Assembly: GCA_003797895.1 (NCBI GenBank)
Contig: RKQB01000004.1
Span: 1 to 64,000, forward strand
Direction of reading: 5' to 3'
DNA length: 64,000 bases
From: Cyclobacteriaceae bacterium YHN15
GTDB taxonomy: Bacteria; Bacteroidota; Bacteroidia; Cytophagales; Cyclobacteriaceae
Both the position numbers and the translations under genes were made by a program. This document shows, in pieces, positions 1 through 9,655 of the stretch. The notes under the pieces are model-generated. The model worked only from the letters and a program-made list of their open reading frames with translations. It was not told the origin of the DNA and did not search any database. Each line of letters starts with the position of its first letter. The first letter of the stretch is position 1.

Positions 1-1
1 A

Positions 2-100
2 CAAACAAAATGGAACGGTTCAATATTCGCTTGGCCTTCCATACGAAAGGACCTGATTGCTTACTTTGATGAACGATTTGAAGGAAATGACACAGTTTAA
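2..100 (+). CDS. C-terminal fragment of an unidentified protein (5' end outside window)
   Basis: Reading frame 2 is open from the window edge to a TAA at 98-100 and gives 32 residues ending in RFEGNDTV. The composition looks like ordinary protein, but I do not recognise the family. It lies about 100 nt before the SLBB export gene on the same strand, so it may be the previous gene of the polysaccharide operon. Frame 1 is also open (to a TGA at 67-69), so the frame choice is a judgement. Confidence 0.4.
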   Translation, partial: QTKWNGSIFAWPSIRKDLIAYFDERFEGNDTV

Positions 101-103
101 TGA

Positions 104-120
104 ACACTCCCGGGGAGTGT
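104..120. repeat. GC-rich palindromic hairpin upstream of the export gene
   Basis: ACACTCCC and GGGAGTGT form a perfect 8-bp inverted repeat around a single G, unusually GC-rich for this DNA. It lies between the end of the upstream partial frame and the export-gene ATG at 198. The sequence after it is pyrimidine-rich but has no clean U-run directly at the stem, so it is a weak terminator. An attenuator or regulator-binding site is equally possible. Confidence 0.45.
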
Positions 121-197
121 CCCTAGTTTGGAAATTTAGAACCTTTCTCCTTTTCCCTTTAACCTTTTTCCTTTTACCTCTTTCCTACAATTTTATT

Positions 198-2804
198 ATG
201 AAAAGACTCTTATTCATCTTAATACTAATTTCAATTAATGCTGGAGTTTTCGCTCAATCCCTATCTGATATACAAAATATCAAAGTAGATAACCTTTCCG
301 ATGCGCAGATCGAGCAGTTGGTGAGAAGGGCTGAATCCCAAGGCTTGAATGAGCAGCAATTGCTTAGCATGGCCGGAGAAAGAGGTATGCCTCCTGGAGA
401 GGTGGCGAAATTAAGACAAAGATTAAATACTATCAGGAGCGGAGCTTCTAGACCAGGCCCACAACAAGGTCAGGTTGGTGCAACTGGGTCACAAATGCGA
501 TCCGTTCAAAACTTAATTGTGGATGAAAATATTTTTGATTCCTTGAGAAGATCAGACCCTTATTATGATTTGACGCCAACACAAAAGAAAATTTTTGGGT
601 ATAAACTCTTTCATAACAGGAATTTGACATTTAATCCCAGTTTGAATATTCCTACACCGCAAAGCTATGTGCTTGGAGGGGGAGACCAGCTTTTGATTGA
701 TGTCTATGGCGCTTCCCAACAATCCTATGATGTGGCAGTCAGTCCCGAAGGACGGATTCTTATTCCAAATGTGGGCCCGATTCAAGTTGGAGGCTCAACT
801 ATTGCCGCTGCAACTTCAAGAGTAAGAACCGCATTGAGCAAAATTTATTCAGGACTTCAGGGCGGTAATCCTAACACTTTTATGGAATTGCGTTTGGGAA
901 ATATCCGAACCATTTCCGTTTCTCTTGTTGGGGAACTTACTAAACCTGGAACATATACCTTACCCTCCTTTGCTTCTCCGTTCAATGCCCTTTTTGCCGC
1001 AGGAGGCCCGAATGAAAATGGCTCTTTTAGACACATTCAATTATACAGGGATAGCAAACTTTTACAGGAGTTCGATATTTATGAATTTATTTCAAAGGGA
1101 GAGTTTACTACACCAATCACTTTGAGAGATAATGATGTGATCATAGTTCCTCCTGTTAGGGCAAGAGTTGAGGTGATGGGTCCTGTAAGGAGGGAAGGAT
1201 TGTTTGAAATTAAATCCGGGGAAACTGTTGGAGAATTGCTCAATTTTGCCGGAGGCTTTACCAGCCAGGCATTTAAAGAAAGGGTGACTGTAACAAGGAA
1301 AACCGGAACTGAAATGAAGGTTCAGGATGTTGATGCTCCCAATTTCAATAATTTCAATGTCCAGGATGGAGATGTTTATCTGGTTGGGGAGATTTTAAAT
1401 CGATTTGCAAACAGGGTTCAGGCAACCGGTGCATTGATGCGTCCGGGAACTTTTGAGCTTACCTCAGGAATGGGGATTAGGGAATTAGTGGAAAGAGCCC
1501 AGGGACTCAGAGAGGATGCTTTTTTAAATAGAGCTACTCTGTATAGGACAAGAGGGGATTTTTCTTTGGAGATATTGCCTGTGGATATCAAGGCAGTGGT
1601 CAATGGAGAAAGCGAGGATATTGAGCTCAGAAGAGAAGATGTCTTGAATATTCCTAGTATTTATGACCTAAGGGAAGAATTCTATGTGAAGATTTCCGGA
1701 GAAGTCAATAAGCCTGGGGCTTTTGCTTTTGGGGAGAATATGACTGTAGCGGATTTGGTCTTGAAGGCAGGTGGTTTCAAAGAGTCTGCCACCTCCTCTA
1801 AAATTGAAATTGCGAGAAGGGTGAAAGATGATATTTCGGGAAAATTGGCGGAAATTATCCTGTTGGATATTGACAGGGATTTGAGAGTAAGTGGAGCAAG
1901 ATCAACAGAACCTCTTCAGCCTTTTGATCATGTGATGATCCGAAGGAGTCCGGGTTTTCAGAGAGAACAACTAGTGAGGGTAGATGGAGAAGCTTACTTT
2001 CCGGGTGAATTTGCGATAGCCCATGCCGATGAGCGAATATCCGATATTATTAAAAGAGCTGGGGGACTGAACCCCTATGCTTACCCTAAAGGTGCTACAC
2101 TGATCAGGAGAAATGAATTTTATAAGGAACTAACTGAGGATGAAATCAAAGCCCAAACCCTTACTAAGGTTAAGGCCAATGTTAGCCGGGATAGTTTGGA
2201 TAGAACAGAATCAGATAAGATTCTGTTAGAGAGAATTGATAGAAAGATATTGGAAAGCCAGCAGGAAAGTAAAAAGAGAAGAGGTGATATTGTAGCAGAA
2301 GATTTTAGACAACAATCTATTTTGGATTTGGGAGAAACTGCTGAAGGAATAGGAGAGATTGAAATCAAGGATACAGAATTAATTGGGATTAATTTGGAAA
2401 CTATAATAAATAATCCACATGGGCCAGAAGATATGATATTAAGAGAAGGGGATGTGATAAGTATTCCAAGACAATTACAGACTGTCCGTATGAGGGGTGA
2501 AGTATTATATCCGACTTCTGCAAGGTATAGGGAAAATTCAGGCTTTAAACAATATATTTCCCGGGCAGGAGGTTTTACAGAAAACTCGAGAAGGTCTCGT
2601 GCCTATGTGATTTATGCCAATGGGGATGTAAAAAGGACCCGAAAAATTCTTTTAGTCAACAATTATCCCAAGATCGAACCAGGGGCTGAAATAATTGTTC
2701 CTACAAAACCTGAAAGAGAAAAACTTTCTCCACAAGCATGGATAGGAATTGCCACTAGTATGGCTACGCTTGCATTGCTAATTAATAATTTAGTTAATAA
2801 TTGA
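198..2804 (+). CDS. Multi-SLBB polysaccharide export protein (Wza-related)
   Basis: This 868-aa protein starts at ATG 198, where a signal peptide begins (MKRLLFILILISINAGVFAQ). An upstream TTG frame at 57 would bury that peptide. A Poly_export domain (YVLGGGDQLLIDVYG region, about residues 160-260) is followed by six SLBB-like repeats, recognisable by recurring GEVxxPGxF and AGGF segments. The C-terminal 25 residues form a hydrophobic helix. E. coli Wza is about 380 aa with one Poly_export and few SLBB domains, so this is the long Bacteroidota form. It has no lipobox cysteine at the signal cleavage site, unlike Wza. The inferred role is the periplasm-to-outer-membrane export channel for the polysaccharide made by the downstream genes. 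Confidence 0.88.
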   Translation: MKRLLFILILISINAGVFAQSLSDIQNIKVDNLSDAQIEQLVRRAESQGLNEQQLLSMAGERGMPPGEVAKLRQRLNTIRSGASRPGPQQGQVGATGSQMRSVQNLIVDENIFDSLRRSDPYYDLTPTQKKIFGYKLFHNRNLTFNPSLNIPTPQSYVLGGGDQLLIDVYGASQQSYDVAVSPEGRILIPNVGPIQVGGSTIAAATSRVRTALSKIYSGLQGGNPNTFMELRLGNIRTISVSLVGELTKPGTYTLPSFASPFNALFAAGGPNENGSFRHIQLYRDSKLLQEFDIYEFISKGEFTTPITLRDNDVIIVPPVRARVEVMGPVRREGLFEIKSGETVGELLNFAGGFTSQAFKERVTVTRKTGTEMKVQDVDAPNFNNFNVQDGDVYLVGEILNRFANRVQATGALMRPGTFELTSGMGIRELVERAQGLREDAFLNRATLYRTRGDFSLEILPVDIKAVVNGESEDIELRREDVLNIPSIYDLREEFYVKISGEVNKPGAFAFGENMTVADLVLKAGGFKESATSSKIEIARRVKDDISGKLAEIILLDIDRDLRVSGARSTEPLQPFDHVMIRRSPGFQREQLVRVDGEAYFPGEFAIAHADERISDIIKRAGGLNPYAYPKGATLIRRNEFYKELTEDEIKAQTLTKVKANVSRDSLDRTESDKILLERIDRKILESQQESKKRRGDIVAEDFRQQSILDLGETAEGIGEIEIKDTELIGINLETIINNPHGPEDMILREGDVISIPRQLQTVRMRGEVLYPTSARYRENSGFKQYISRAGGFTENSRRSRAYVIYANGDVKRTRKILLVNNYPKIEPGAEIIVPTKPEREKLSPQAWIGIATSMATLALLINNLVNN

Positions 2805-2901
2805 ATTGTTAGGTAACAGTATTTAGGAATAGATTTTAGTCTTCAGGATTGATTTTACTTTTTAAATCATAGGCATATTGAATTTAATCAAACCTTAAAA
2901 A

Positions 2902-4218
2902 ATGAAAATAACAGTAGTAGGAACAGGATATGTTGGACTGGTGTCAGGAGCTTGTTTTGCTGAAGTAGGTATAGAAGTAGTCTGCGTGGATGTAGACCAA
3001 AAGAAAATTACGGGCTTAAAAAATGGCATTATGCCTATTTATGAGCCTGGATTAGAGGAAATTGTAAAACGAAATTATGCTTCAGGAAGGCTTAAATTTT
3101 CCACTAATTTAGGGGAAGCCATTCAGGGGTCTGAGGTTGCATTTATAGCTGTGGGAACTCCTCCTGGAGAAGATGGATCCGCTGATCTGAAATATGTGTT
3201 GGCTGTAGCGGATGAAATCGGGAGGACTATGTCTGATTATATTGTAGTTGCGACAAAAAGCACTGTTCCGGTAACCACAGGAGAAAAGGTCAGAAAAGCT
3301 ATTCAGGATGCCTTAAATCAAAGAGGATCGAACTTACCTTTTGCAGTAGCTTCCAATCCTGAATTTTTGAAAGAGGGAGCAGCAGTGGAAGACTTTATGA
3401 AGCCCGATAGGATTGTAATCGGTGTAGATGATGAAAGGGCTGAATCCATCATGAAACGTTTGTACAAGCCATTCCAATTGAATGGGGACCGCATCATCTT
3501 TATGGATATTCCTTCTGCTGAAATGACCAAGTATGCTGCCAATGCCATGTTGGCTACTAAAATTTCCTTTATGAACGACATAGCGAACCTTTGTGAAAAG
3601 GTGGGAGCTAATGCCAATATGGTCCGTAAAGGAATTGGTTCTGATCCAAGGATTGGCACTAAATTCATTTATCCTGGAGTAGGATATGGAGGTTCTTGTT
3701 TCCCCAAAGATGTCAAAGCCATCATCAAAACCGGAAAACAATACGGTTATGATCTCAAAGTGCTTCAGGCAGTGGAAGATGTCAACGATGCCCAAAAGCA
3801 TGTTTTGGTAAAAAAGGTGAAACAGCATTTTGGAGAAAACCTTACAGGCAAAACATTTGCAATTTGGGGTTTGAGTTTCAAGCCCAATACGGATGATATG
3901 CGTGAAGCACCAGCAACTGTAATTATAGATGAATTAATCGCAGCTGGTGCAAAGGTGAAAGGATACGATCCCATTGCCATGAAGGAAGCCCAACATATTT
4001 ATATAGGTGATAAAATTTCCTATGCCAAAGATGCCTATGATGCCTGTGTGGATGCAGATGCTTTGTTGTTAGTGACAGAGTGGTCGGAATTCAGGATTCC
4101 TAGTTGGGAAGCTTTAGGAAAGTTATTGAAACATAAAGTAGTCTTTGATGGACGAAACATTTATGACAAAAAATACCTTGAGGAATTAGGGTTTTCTCAT
4201 TATGGGATAGGGATTTAA
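2902..4218 (+). CDS. ugd: UDP-glucose 6-dehydrogenase
   Basis: This enzyme oxidises UDP-glucose to UDP-glucuronate with two NAD+. It has 438 aa, the normal family length. The N-terminal Rossmann motif is GTGYVGLVSGACFAEVG. The catalytic cysteine motif GYGGSCFPKD sits near residue 260, and the C-terminal UDP-binding domain contains WGLSFKPNTDDMREAP. It starts 97 nt after the export gene. UDP-GlcA would supply a uronic acid for the polysaccharide, which fits the two uronate-lyase-like proteins downstream. A closely related NDP-sugar substrate cannot be excluded from sequence. Confidence 0.93.
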   Translation: MKITVVGTGYVGLVSGACFAEVGIEVVCVDVDQKKITGLKNGIMPIYEPGLEEIVKRNYASGRLKFSTNLGEAIQGSEVAFIAVGTPPGEDGSADLKYVLAVADEIGRTMSDYIVVATKSTVPVTTGEKVRKAIQDALNQRGSNLPFAVASNPEFLKEGAAVEDFMKPDRIVIGVDDERAESIMKRLYKPFQLNGDRIIFMDIPSAEMTKYAANAMLATKISFMNDIANLCEKVGANANMVRKGIGSDPRIGTKFIYPGVGYGGSCFPKDVKAIIKTGKQYGYDLKVLQAVEDVNDAQKHVLVKKVKQHFGENLTGKTFAIWGLSFKPNTDDMREAPATVIIDELIAAGAKVKGYDPIAMKEAQHIYIGDKISYAKDAYDACVDADALLLVTEWSEFRIPSWEALGKLLKHKVVFDGRNIYDKKYLEELGFSHYGIGI

Positions 4219-4318
4219 TAAAGCCCACAAAGGAGAACACAAAGTCCCACAAAACACAAAAAAACTTAGTGCATCCTAGTGATCCCTTAGAGCTCTTCTT
4301 GTCACAAAAATAAATAAA

Positions 4319-5629
4319 ATGTTAAAAACGCTTCAAGAATCAAAAATAGCCATTATAGGCCTTGGATATGTTGGTCTTCCACTTGCAGTTGCTTTCGCGG
4401 AGAAATTCAAAACTGTTGGGTACGACATTGACGCCAAAAGAGTAGATGAATTGCAAAAGGGGCACGACCGCACTTTAGAGGTTGAGGATAGTGAACTTCA
4501 GTCCGTTTTGGTTAAAACTCCCATTGAATTGGAGGAAAAGGGTTTTGGTCTTTTAGTGACTGATGCCATCATGCCCATATCATCATGTAACATTTTTATA
4601 GTTACCGTTCCTACTCCTACCGATAAGCATAATCGACCGGTATTAACTCCTATGCTGAAAGCCTCAGAGGCAATAGGGAAAATTTTAAAAAAGGGGGACG
4701 TGGTAATTTATGAGTCAACTGTATACCCAGGGGTAACTGAAGAAGAATGTGTCCCCGTTTTGGAAAAAGTCTCCGGTTTGAAATTCAATGAGGATTTCTT
4801 TGCGGGCTATTCTCCGGAAAGGATTAATCCGGGTGACAAACAGCATACGGTAACTAAAATACTTAAAGTTACCTCCGGCTCGACTCCGGAAGTTGCGGAG
4901 TATGTTGACCAATTATACAAGTCTGTGATTACGGCTGGCACACACAAAGCATCCTCCATCAAAGTAGCCGAAGCTGCAAAAGTCATTGAAAACTCCCAAA
5001 GGGATATCAATATTGCTTTTGTGAATGAACTTTCAAAAATCTTCAATTTATTGGGTATAGACACCCAGGAAGTTTTGGAAGCAGCTGGTACTAAGTGGAA
5101 TTTTCTGCCCTTTAAGCCAGGATTGGTAGGCGGACATTGTATTGGGGTAGATCCATTTTATCTGGCGCAAAAGGCTCAGGAAGTCGGCTATCATCCGGAA
5201 ATTATTTTAGCAGGAAGAAGGTTAAACGATTCTATGGGCAAACATGTGGCCACAGAAGTGATCAAACTGATGATGAGAAAAGACCTAAAAGTGATTGACT
5301 CCAAAGTCCTGATTTTGGGTTTTACTTTTAAGGAAGATTGTCCGGATGTCAGGAATACAAGGGTGATTGATATTTATAACGAGCTTAGATCCTTTGATAT
5401 GGAAGTGTGTGTTTATGATCCCTGGGCAGATCCAGCTGAGGTTCGCCATGAATATGGGATAGATATTATAAATGGAGGGAATAAGCCCGTTTTGAGTGAT
5501 TATTCAGCTATTATCCTTGCAGTTGCCCATAAGGAATTTAAAAATTGGTCTATTCAAAAATCCCAAGATCAGGTGGTATACGATGTGAAGTCAATGATTA
5601 GTAAAGAATTAGTTGATGGAAGATTGTAG
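4319..5629 (+). CDS. UDP-N-acetylhexosamine 6-dehydrogenase (TviB/WbpA/CapL family)
   Basis: This 436-aa nucleotide-sugar dehydrogenase is distinct from Ugd. It has [17 protein letters not shown] at the N-terminus and the [20 protein letters not shown] block with the catalytic Cys near residue 270. The block is typical of enzymes making UDP-GalNAcA or UDP-GlcNAcA from UDP-HexNAc. It starts with ATG 100 nt after ugd; the gap holds no gene, only an A-rich CACAAAG-type sequence. With ugd it gives the locus two different acidic nucleotide sugars. GlcNAc or GalNAc substrate cannot be decided by eye. Confidence 0.88.
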   Translation: MLKTLQESKIAIIGLGYVGLPLAVAFAEKFKTVGYDIDAKRVDELQKGHDRTLEVEDSELQSVLVKTPIELEEKGFGLLVTDAIMPISSCNIFIVTVPTPTDKHNRPVLTPMLKASEAIGKILKKGDVVIYESTVYPGVTEEECVPVLEKVSGLKFNEDFFAGYSPERINPGDKQHTVTKILKVTSGSTPEVAEYVDQLYKSVITAGTHKASSIKVAEAAKVIENSQRDINIAFVNELSKIFNLLGIDTQEVLEAAGTKWNFLPFKPGLVGGHCIGVDPFYLAQKAQEVGYHPEIILAGRRLNDSMGKHVATEVIKLMMRKDLKVIDSKVLILGFTFKEDCPDVRNTRVIDIYNELRSFDMEVCVYDPWADPAEVRHEYGIDIINGGNKPVLSDYSAIILAVAHKEFKNWSIQKSQDQVVYDVKSMISKELVDGRL

Positions 5630-5663
5630 ATTTCAGTTTTAAATGTTTTGATTGGAATTTATA

Positions 5664-6863
5664 ATGGATGTTTTAAAACTTATAAGTAGAAATAAAGACT
5701 TATTTGATAGGGATGTAAATTCTAATCAAATCATATTGTCAGATTTAGTCTCTAAATCTAAATTTTTAGTAATTGGTGGCGCTGGTTCAATAGGACAGGC
5801 AGTTACTAAAGAAATTTTTAAGCGTAATCCTAAAAAACTCCATGTAGTCGATATCAGTGAAAACAATTTGGTAGAGTTGGTAAGAGATATCAGAAGCTCT
5901 TATGGATATATTGACGGAGATTTCAGGACCTTTGCGTTAGATATTGGGTCACCGATTTATGACGCATTTATTGAGGCAGATGGGGAGTTTGATTATGTGT
6001 TGAATCTGTCTGCTCTCAAACATGTAAGAAGCGAGAAGGACCCCTTTACATTGATGAGGATGATTGAGGTCAATATTCTGAATACCCTCAAGACAATCCG
6101 TCAATCCAGAGAAAAAGGAGTAAAGAAATATTTCTGTGTATCCACAGATAAGGCGGCCAACCCTGTAAATATGATGGGGGCCTCCAAGCGGATCATGGAA
6201 CTATTTTTAATGCGGGAGAGCAGAGAAATTTCTATATCTACTGCCCGATTTGCCAATGTAGCCTTCTCTGATGGTTCATTATTGCATGGTTTCAATCAAA
6301 GAATCCAAAAAAGACAGCCGATTGTTGCGCCTAATGATATCAAAAGGTACTTTGTTTCCCCACAGGAATCGGGCGAACTATGTTTATTGTCATGTTTACT
6401 TGGAGATAATAAAGACATTTTCTTTCCAAAGCTCAGCGAAGAATTACATCTCATCACCTTTGCAGAAATAGCGGTCAACTATCTGAAGCAATTGGATTAT
6501 GAACCTTATATCTGTGGATCGGAAGAAGAAGCGCGTGAATTTTTCAATTCCCATAAATCGCTAAATGATCAAAAAAAATACTGGCCCTGCTATTTTACCA
6601 AAAGTGATACCACGGGAGAGAAGGATTTTGAGGAATTCTTTATGGATGGTGAGACTTTGGACCTGGAAAAGTTCGAGAACTTGGGAATCGTAAAAAGCAG
6701 TCTTCCATATGAAGAAGAAAAACTGGATTGGTTCCTTGCTGAAATCAACGCTATGCTGGAAAGAAGGCAATGGTCTAAAACTGATCTGTTAAATATTTTT
6801 AATGAATTATTACCTGCATTTGACCACAAGGAAACGGGTAAATATTTAGATGCCAAAATGTAA
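5664..6863 (+). CDS. legB: NDP-N-acetylglucosamine 4,6-dehydratase, retaining type (LegB-like)
   Basis: This extended SDR/Polysacc_synt_2 protein has 399 aa from ATG 5664; a TTG at 5652 would add four residues. The cofactor loop is VIGGAGSIGQ. The active-site segment is STDKAANPVNMMGASKR, with Met where inverting PseB/FlaA1 enzymes have Tyr of YxxxK. Met at this position is known from retaining enzymes such as PglF and CapD. This favours the bacillosamine/legionaminic route over pseudaminic acid. It has no membrane segments, unlike PglF or WbpM. The aminotransferase follows after 2 nt. Whether the substrate is UDP- or GDP-GlcNAc is open, because a PtmE-like protein lies downstream. Confidence 0.85.
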   Translation: MDVLKLISRNKDLFDRDVNSNQIILSDLVSKSKFLVIGGAGSIGQAVTKEIFKRNPKKLHVVDISENNLVELVRDIRSSYGYIDGDFRTFALDIGSPIYDAFIEADGEFDYVLNLSALKHVRSEKDPFTLMRMIEVNILNTLKTIRQSREKGVKKYFCVSTDKAANPVNMMGASKRIMELFLMRESREISISTARFANVAFSDGSLLHGFNQRIQKRQPIVAPNDIKRYFVSPQESGELCLLSCLLGDNKDIFFPKLSEELHLITFAEIAVNYLKQLDYEPYICGSEEEAREFFNSHKSLNDQKKYWPCYFTKSDTTGEKDFEEFFMDGETLDLEKFENLGIVKSSLPYEEEKLDWFLAEINAMLERRQWSKTDLLNIFNELLPAFDHKETGKYLDAKM

Positions 6864-6865
6864 AT

Positions 6866-8008
6866 ATGGCTTTTCAGGAAACCATACAGTTTATCCGGGA
6901 TAAATTCAGCACCAAAGAATTCATTCCTCTTCATGCCCCTGTTTTTAATGGGAACGAGCGGAAGTATGTGATGGATACTTTGGATTCTACCTTTGTTTCT
7001 TCCGTTGGGGCCTTTGTGGATTTATCTGAAAAAATGATGGCTGATATCAGCCAAACAAAAAAAGCTGTTGCAGTGGTCAATGGTACAGCCGGTCTGCAGA
7101 TTGCACTCCAATTGGCAGGCTTACAAAGGGGTGATGAAGTGATTACCCAAGCGCTTTCTTTTGTAGCCACAGCTAATGCCATTCATTACAACGGGGCAGA
7201 ACCTGTATTTTTGGATGTGGATTATGATACCATGGGCCTATCACCCAAAGCAGTTTCAGACTTCTTGGAAGAGTTTGGGGAAAGAAGGGAGAAAGGTACC
7301 TACAATAAAAGAACAGGTAGAAAAATTTCCGCCTGTGTACCTATGCACACTTTTGGTTTTCCTCTTCATTTGGATGACCTATTAAAAGTCTGCAAGGATT
7401 GGAATATTCCTATTGTGGAAGATGCTGCTGAATCATTGGGCAGTTATTATAAAGGGAAACATACGGGTTCTTTTGGTCAGATAGGTGTTTTTTCCTTTAA
7501 TGGCAACAAGATAGTCACCTCCGGAGGAGGAGGGATGATTGTGACCAATGATGAGGATTTGTGGAAATTGGGCAAGCATCTGACTACTACGGCAAAGGTT
7601 CCCCATCCCTATGAGTATGTCCATGACCAGATTGGGTATAATTTTAGAATGCCTAATTTGAATGCAGCTTTGGTTTGTGCCCAATTGGAACAATTGCAAA
7701 GCTTTTTGGCTAATAAGAGACAACTTGCCGCTGATTATGCAGTGTTTTTCAAAACCCAAGGCATTACTTTCAGAAAAGAACTTGAAAACACGCAAGCCAA
7801 TTACTGGCTGATGTGTGTAGAACTGGAAAATTTGGAAGAGCGAAATTCTTTTCTAAAGGCTACCAATAATTCCAAAATCATGACACGTCCCATTTGGCAG
7901 TTGATGTACCGTTTGCCAATGTACCAGCATTGCTTCAAGGATGGGCAAAAGAACGCGGGATATTTGGAGGAAAGGATTGTAAACATACCGAGCAGTGTCC
8001 GAAACTAA
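6866..8008 (+). CDS. legC: LegC-type PLP-dependent sugar aminotransferase
   Basis: This 380-aa DegT/DnrJ/EryC1-family enzyme would transfer an amino group to C4 of the 4-keto sugar made by the preceding dehydratase. The PLP lysine is K215 in FSFNGNKIVTSGGGG, with the upstream DAAESLGS motif (D186). An insertion around residues 134-153 (EFGERREKGTYNKRTGRK) is a feature I associate with LegC proteins. The next gene overlaps its 3' end by 14 nt, supporting translational coupling within the nonulosonate cassette. Confidence 0.88.
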   Translation: MAFQETIQFIRDKFSTKEFIPLHAPVFNGNERKYVMDTLDSTFVSSVGAFVDLSEKMMADISQTKKAVAVVNGTAGLQIALQLAGLQRGDEVITQALSFVATANAIHYNGAEPVFLDVDYDTMGLSPKAVSDFLEEFGERREKGTYNKRTGRKISACVPMHTFGFPLHLDDLLKVCKDWNIPIVEDAAESLGSYYKGKHTGSFGQIGVFSFNGNKIVTSGGGGMIVTNDEDLWKLGKHLTTTAKVPHPYEYVHDQIGYNFRMPNLNAALVCAQLEQLQSFLANKRQLAADYAVFFKTQGITFRKELENTQANYWLMCVELENLEERNSFLKATNNSKIMTRPIWQLMYRLPMYQHCFKDGQKNAGYLEERIVNIPSSVRN

Positions 8009-8621
8009 GTCTGTTTTTCTTTTTGGATACTCAGGACATTCATATGTGATTATTGAGTCACTTTTGGATGCTGGATTTGATATCAAAGGTTATTTTGAAT
8101 TTCAAAAAGCCGAAAGAAACCCCTACGATCTTAAATACTTGGGTTATGAGGGACAAGCAGATATCAAATCGATTGTAAGAAATGATCTTGTTTTTCCATC
8201 GATAGGTGATAATTTAATCAGAAGGAAAGTTATTGGGCTATTTGATGAACTTCAACTCAACCAATTTGTAGCCATTGACCCAAGTGCGAATGTTTCTAGA
8301 ACTGCTACCATAAATTATTCAACTTATATAGGTAAAAATGTTACGTTAAATGCCCAATCAATTATCGGAAAAGGTGTCATCTTAAATACCTCCTGTATAG
8401 TGGAGCACGAATGTAAAGTATCTGATTACGTCCATATAGCTCCAGGGGCAATTCTATGCGGAAATGTTTATGTTGGAGAGGGAAGTTTTGTTGGAGCCAA
8501 TTCGGTTGTAAGACAGAATGTGAAAATAAATGAAGATAACGTGATCGGCGCGGGAAGTGTGGTTACATCGAATATAGAAGAAAAAGGAATCTGGGCAGGC
8601 AATAAACTGAGGAAATTATGA
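7995..8621 (+). CDS. legH: PglD/NeuD-family sugar N-acetyltransferase (LegH-like)
   Basis: This 208-aa protein has an N-terminal nucleotide-sugar domain (FLFGYSGHSYVI) followed by a left-handed beta-helix of hexapeptide repeats. It would acetylate the 4-amino group made by LegC, giving the NDP-diacetylbacillosamine-type intermediate. The His in IVEHECKV matches the position of the PglD catalytic base. The start is GTG at 7995, inside the end of legC; no better ATG precedes the glycine-rich loop. An ATGA overlap links it to neuB. An O-acetyltransferase role of the NeuD type is the main alternative. Confidence 0.8.
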   Translation: MSETKSVFLFGYSGHSYVIIESLLDAGFDIKGYFEFQKAERNPYDLKYLGYEGQADIKSIVRNDLVFPSIGDNLIRRKVIGLFDELQLNQFVAIDPSANVSRTATINYSTYIGKNVTLNAQSIIGKGVILNTSCIVEHECKVSDYVHIAPGAILCGNVYVGEGSFVGANSVVRQNVKINEDNVIGAGSVVTSNIEEKGIWAGNKLRKL

Positions 8622-9655
8622 GTATCAAACATGTGATGATAATTGCCGAAGCAGGTGTCAACCATAATGGTGATATCAAGAAGGCCTTGGAGTTGATAGA
8701 TGTAGCTGCTGAAGCCGGTGCCGATTTTGTAAAGTTCCAGACTTTTAAGGCAGAAAAAATAGTCAATCCAACAGCCCAAAAGGCAGACTATCAAAAGAAC
8801 AATATGAAAGGCGATGAGGATACTCAATTCGGTATGCTCAAGAAGCTAGAGATGGGAGAGGATTGGTATCCTGTTTTGATGGAAAGGTGTCAAAGTAAAG
8901 GAATAAACTTTCTTTCAACAGGATTTGATACTGAAAGCATCGATTTTTTGAATTGGCTGGAAATTCCATTTTATAAGATTCCCTCAGGAGAAATTACCAA
9001 TAAGCCCTATCTGCAGCACATCGCTAGAAAAGGAAAAGATATTATTTTGTCCACTGGTATGTCAACTTTGGAGGAAGTGAAAGCAGCACTTGAGGTAATA
9101 TCCCATGAAGGCATTGAAAAGGATAGGATAACGGTACTACATTGCAATACCGAGTATCCAACGCCCATGGAAGATGTAAACCTATTGGCTATGAACCAAA
9201 TGGCCAAAGAGCTTGGTGTGAAGGTTGGTTATTCAGACCATACCTTGGGCATAGAGGTCCCCATTGCTGCTGTAGCACTTGGGGCCTGCGTCATTGAAAA
9301 GCATTTTACTTTGGATCGAAGTCTTCCAGGTCCTGATCATGCTGCATCTTTAGAACCTTATGAATTAAAAGCCATGGTTCAAGCTGTAAGGAATATAGAA
9401 AAAGCGATTTCAGGCAACGGAAGAAAAGAGCCAAGTCTGTCCGAAAGAAAAAATATCCCATTGGGTAGAAAAAGCATTCATATAAAGCAAGATTTACCTA
9501 AAGGCCATATAATTCAAGAATCGGATATTGTTATACTAAGGCCTGGTAACGGTATTTCTCCGATGAAAATAGCAGATGTAATTGGAAAGAAGACTTCTAC
9601 TGGAATAAAAGCTTATACACAGTTAAACCAAACACAATTGGAGAATGGAAATTAG
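8618..9655 (+). CDS. legI: Nonulosonate synthase of the NeuB family (legionaminate synthase)
   Basis: This 345-aa enzyme condenses a 2,4-diamino-6-deoxy hexose (or ManNAc) with phosphoenolpyruvate to make a nine-carbon acid. The N-terminal NeuB barrel (residues 1 to about 260) shows IIAEAGVNHNGD, KIPSGE, GYSDHTLG and EKHFTLDRSLPGPDH. A C-terminal SAF/antifreeze-like domain (about 280-340) includes the ISPMK segment. The neighbouring dehydratase, aminotransferase and N-acetyltransferase argue for legionaminic rather than sialic acid, because sialic acid synthesis needs none of these. The start overlaps the previous stop as ATGA. Confidence 0.9.
   Translation: MSIKHVMIIAEAGVNHNGDIKKALELIDVAAEAGADFVKFQTFKAEKIVNPTAQKADYQKNNMKGDEDTQFGMLKKLEMGEDWYPVLMERCQSKGINFLSTGFDTESIDFLNWLEIPFYKIPSGEITNKPYLQHIARKGKDIILSTGMSTLEEVKAALEVISHEGIEKDRITVLHCNTEYPTPMEDVNLLAMNQMAKELGVKVGYSDHTLGIEVPIAAVALGACVIEKHFTLDRSLPGPDHAASLEPYELKAMVQAVRNIEKAISGNGRKEPSLSERKNIPLGRKSIHIKQDLPKGHIIQESDIVILRPGNGISPMKIADVIGKKTSTGIKAYTQLNQTQLENGN

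Noticed and set aside
57..197. Upstream TTG extension of the export protein
   Set aside because: It adds 47 residues before a clear signal peptide and overlaps the end of another open frame; ATG 198 is a better start.
3334..3828. 164-codon minus-strand open frame
   Set aside because: It lies entirely inside ugd on the opposite strand, has no recognisable motif and is a shadow of the strong coding bias of ugd.
4219..4318. Possible short CRISPR-like or tandem repeat of CACAAAG words
   Set aside because: The words are irregularly spaced and degenerate; reported only as a low-interest intergenic texture.
6590..6934. 114-codon minus-strand open frame across the legB/legC junction
   Set aside because: It is antisense to two well-supported enzymes and resembles no family.
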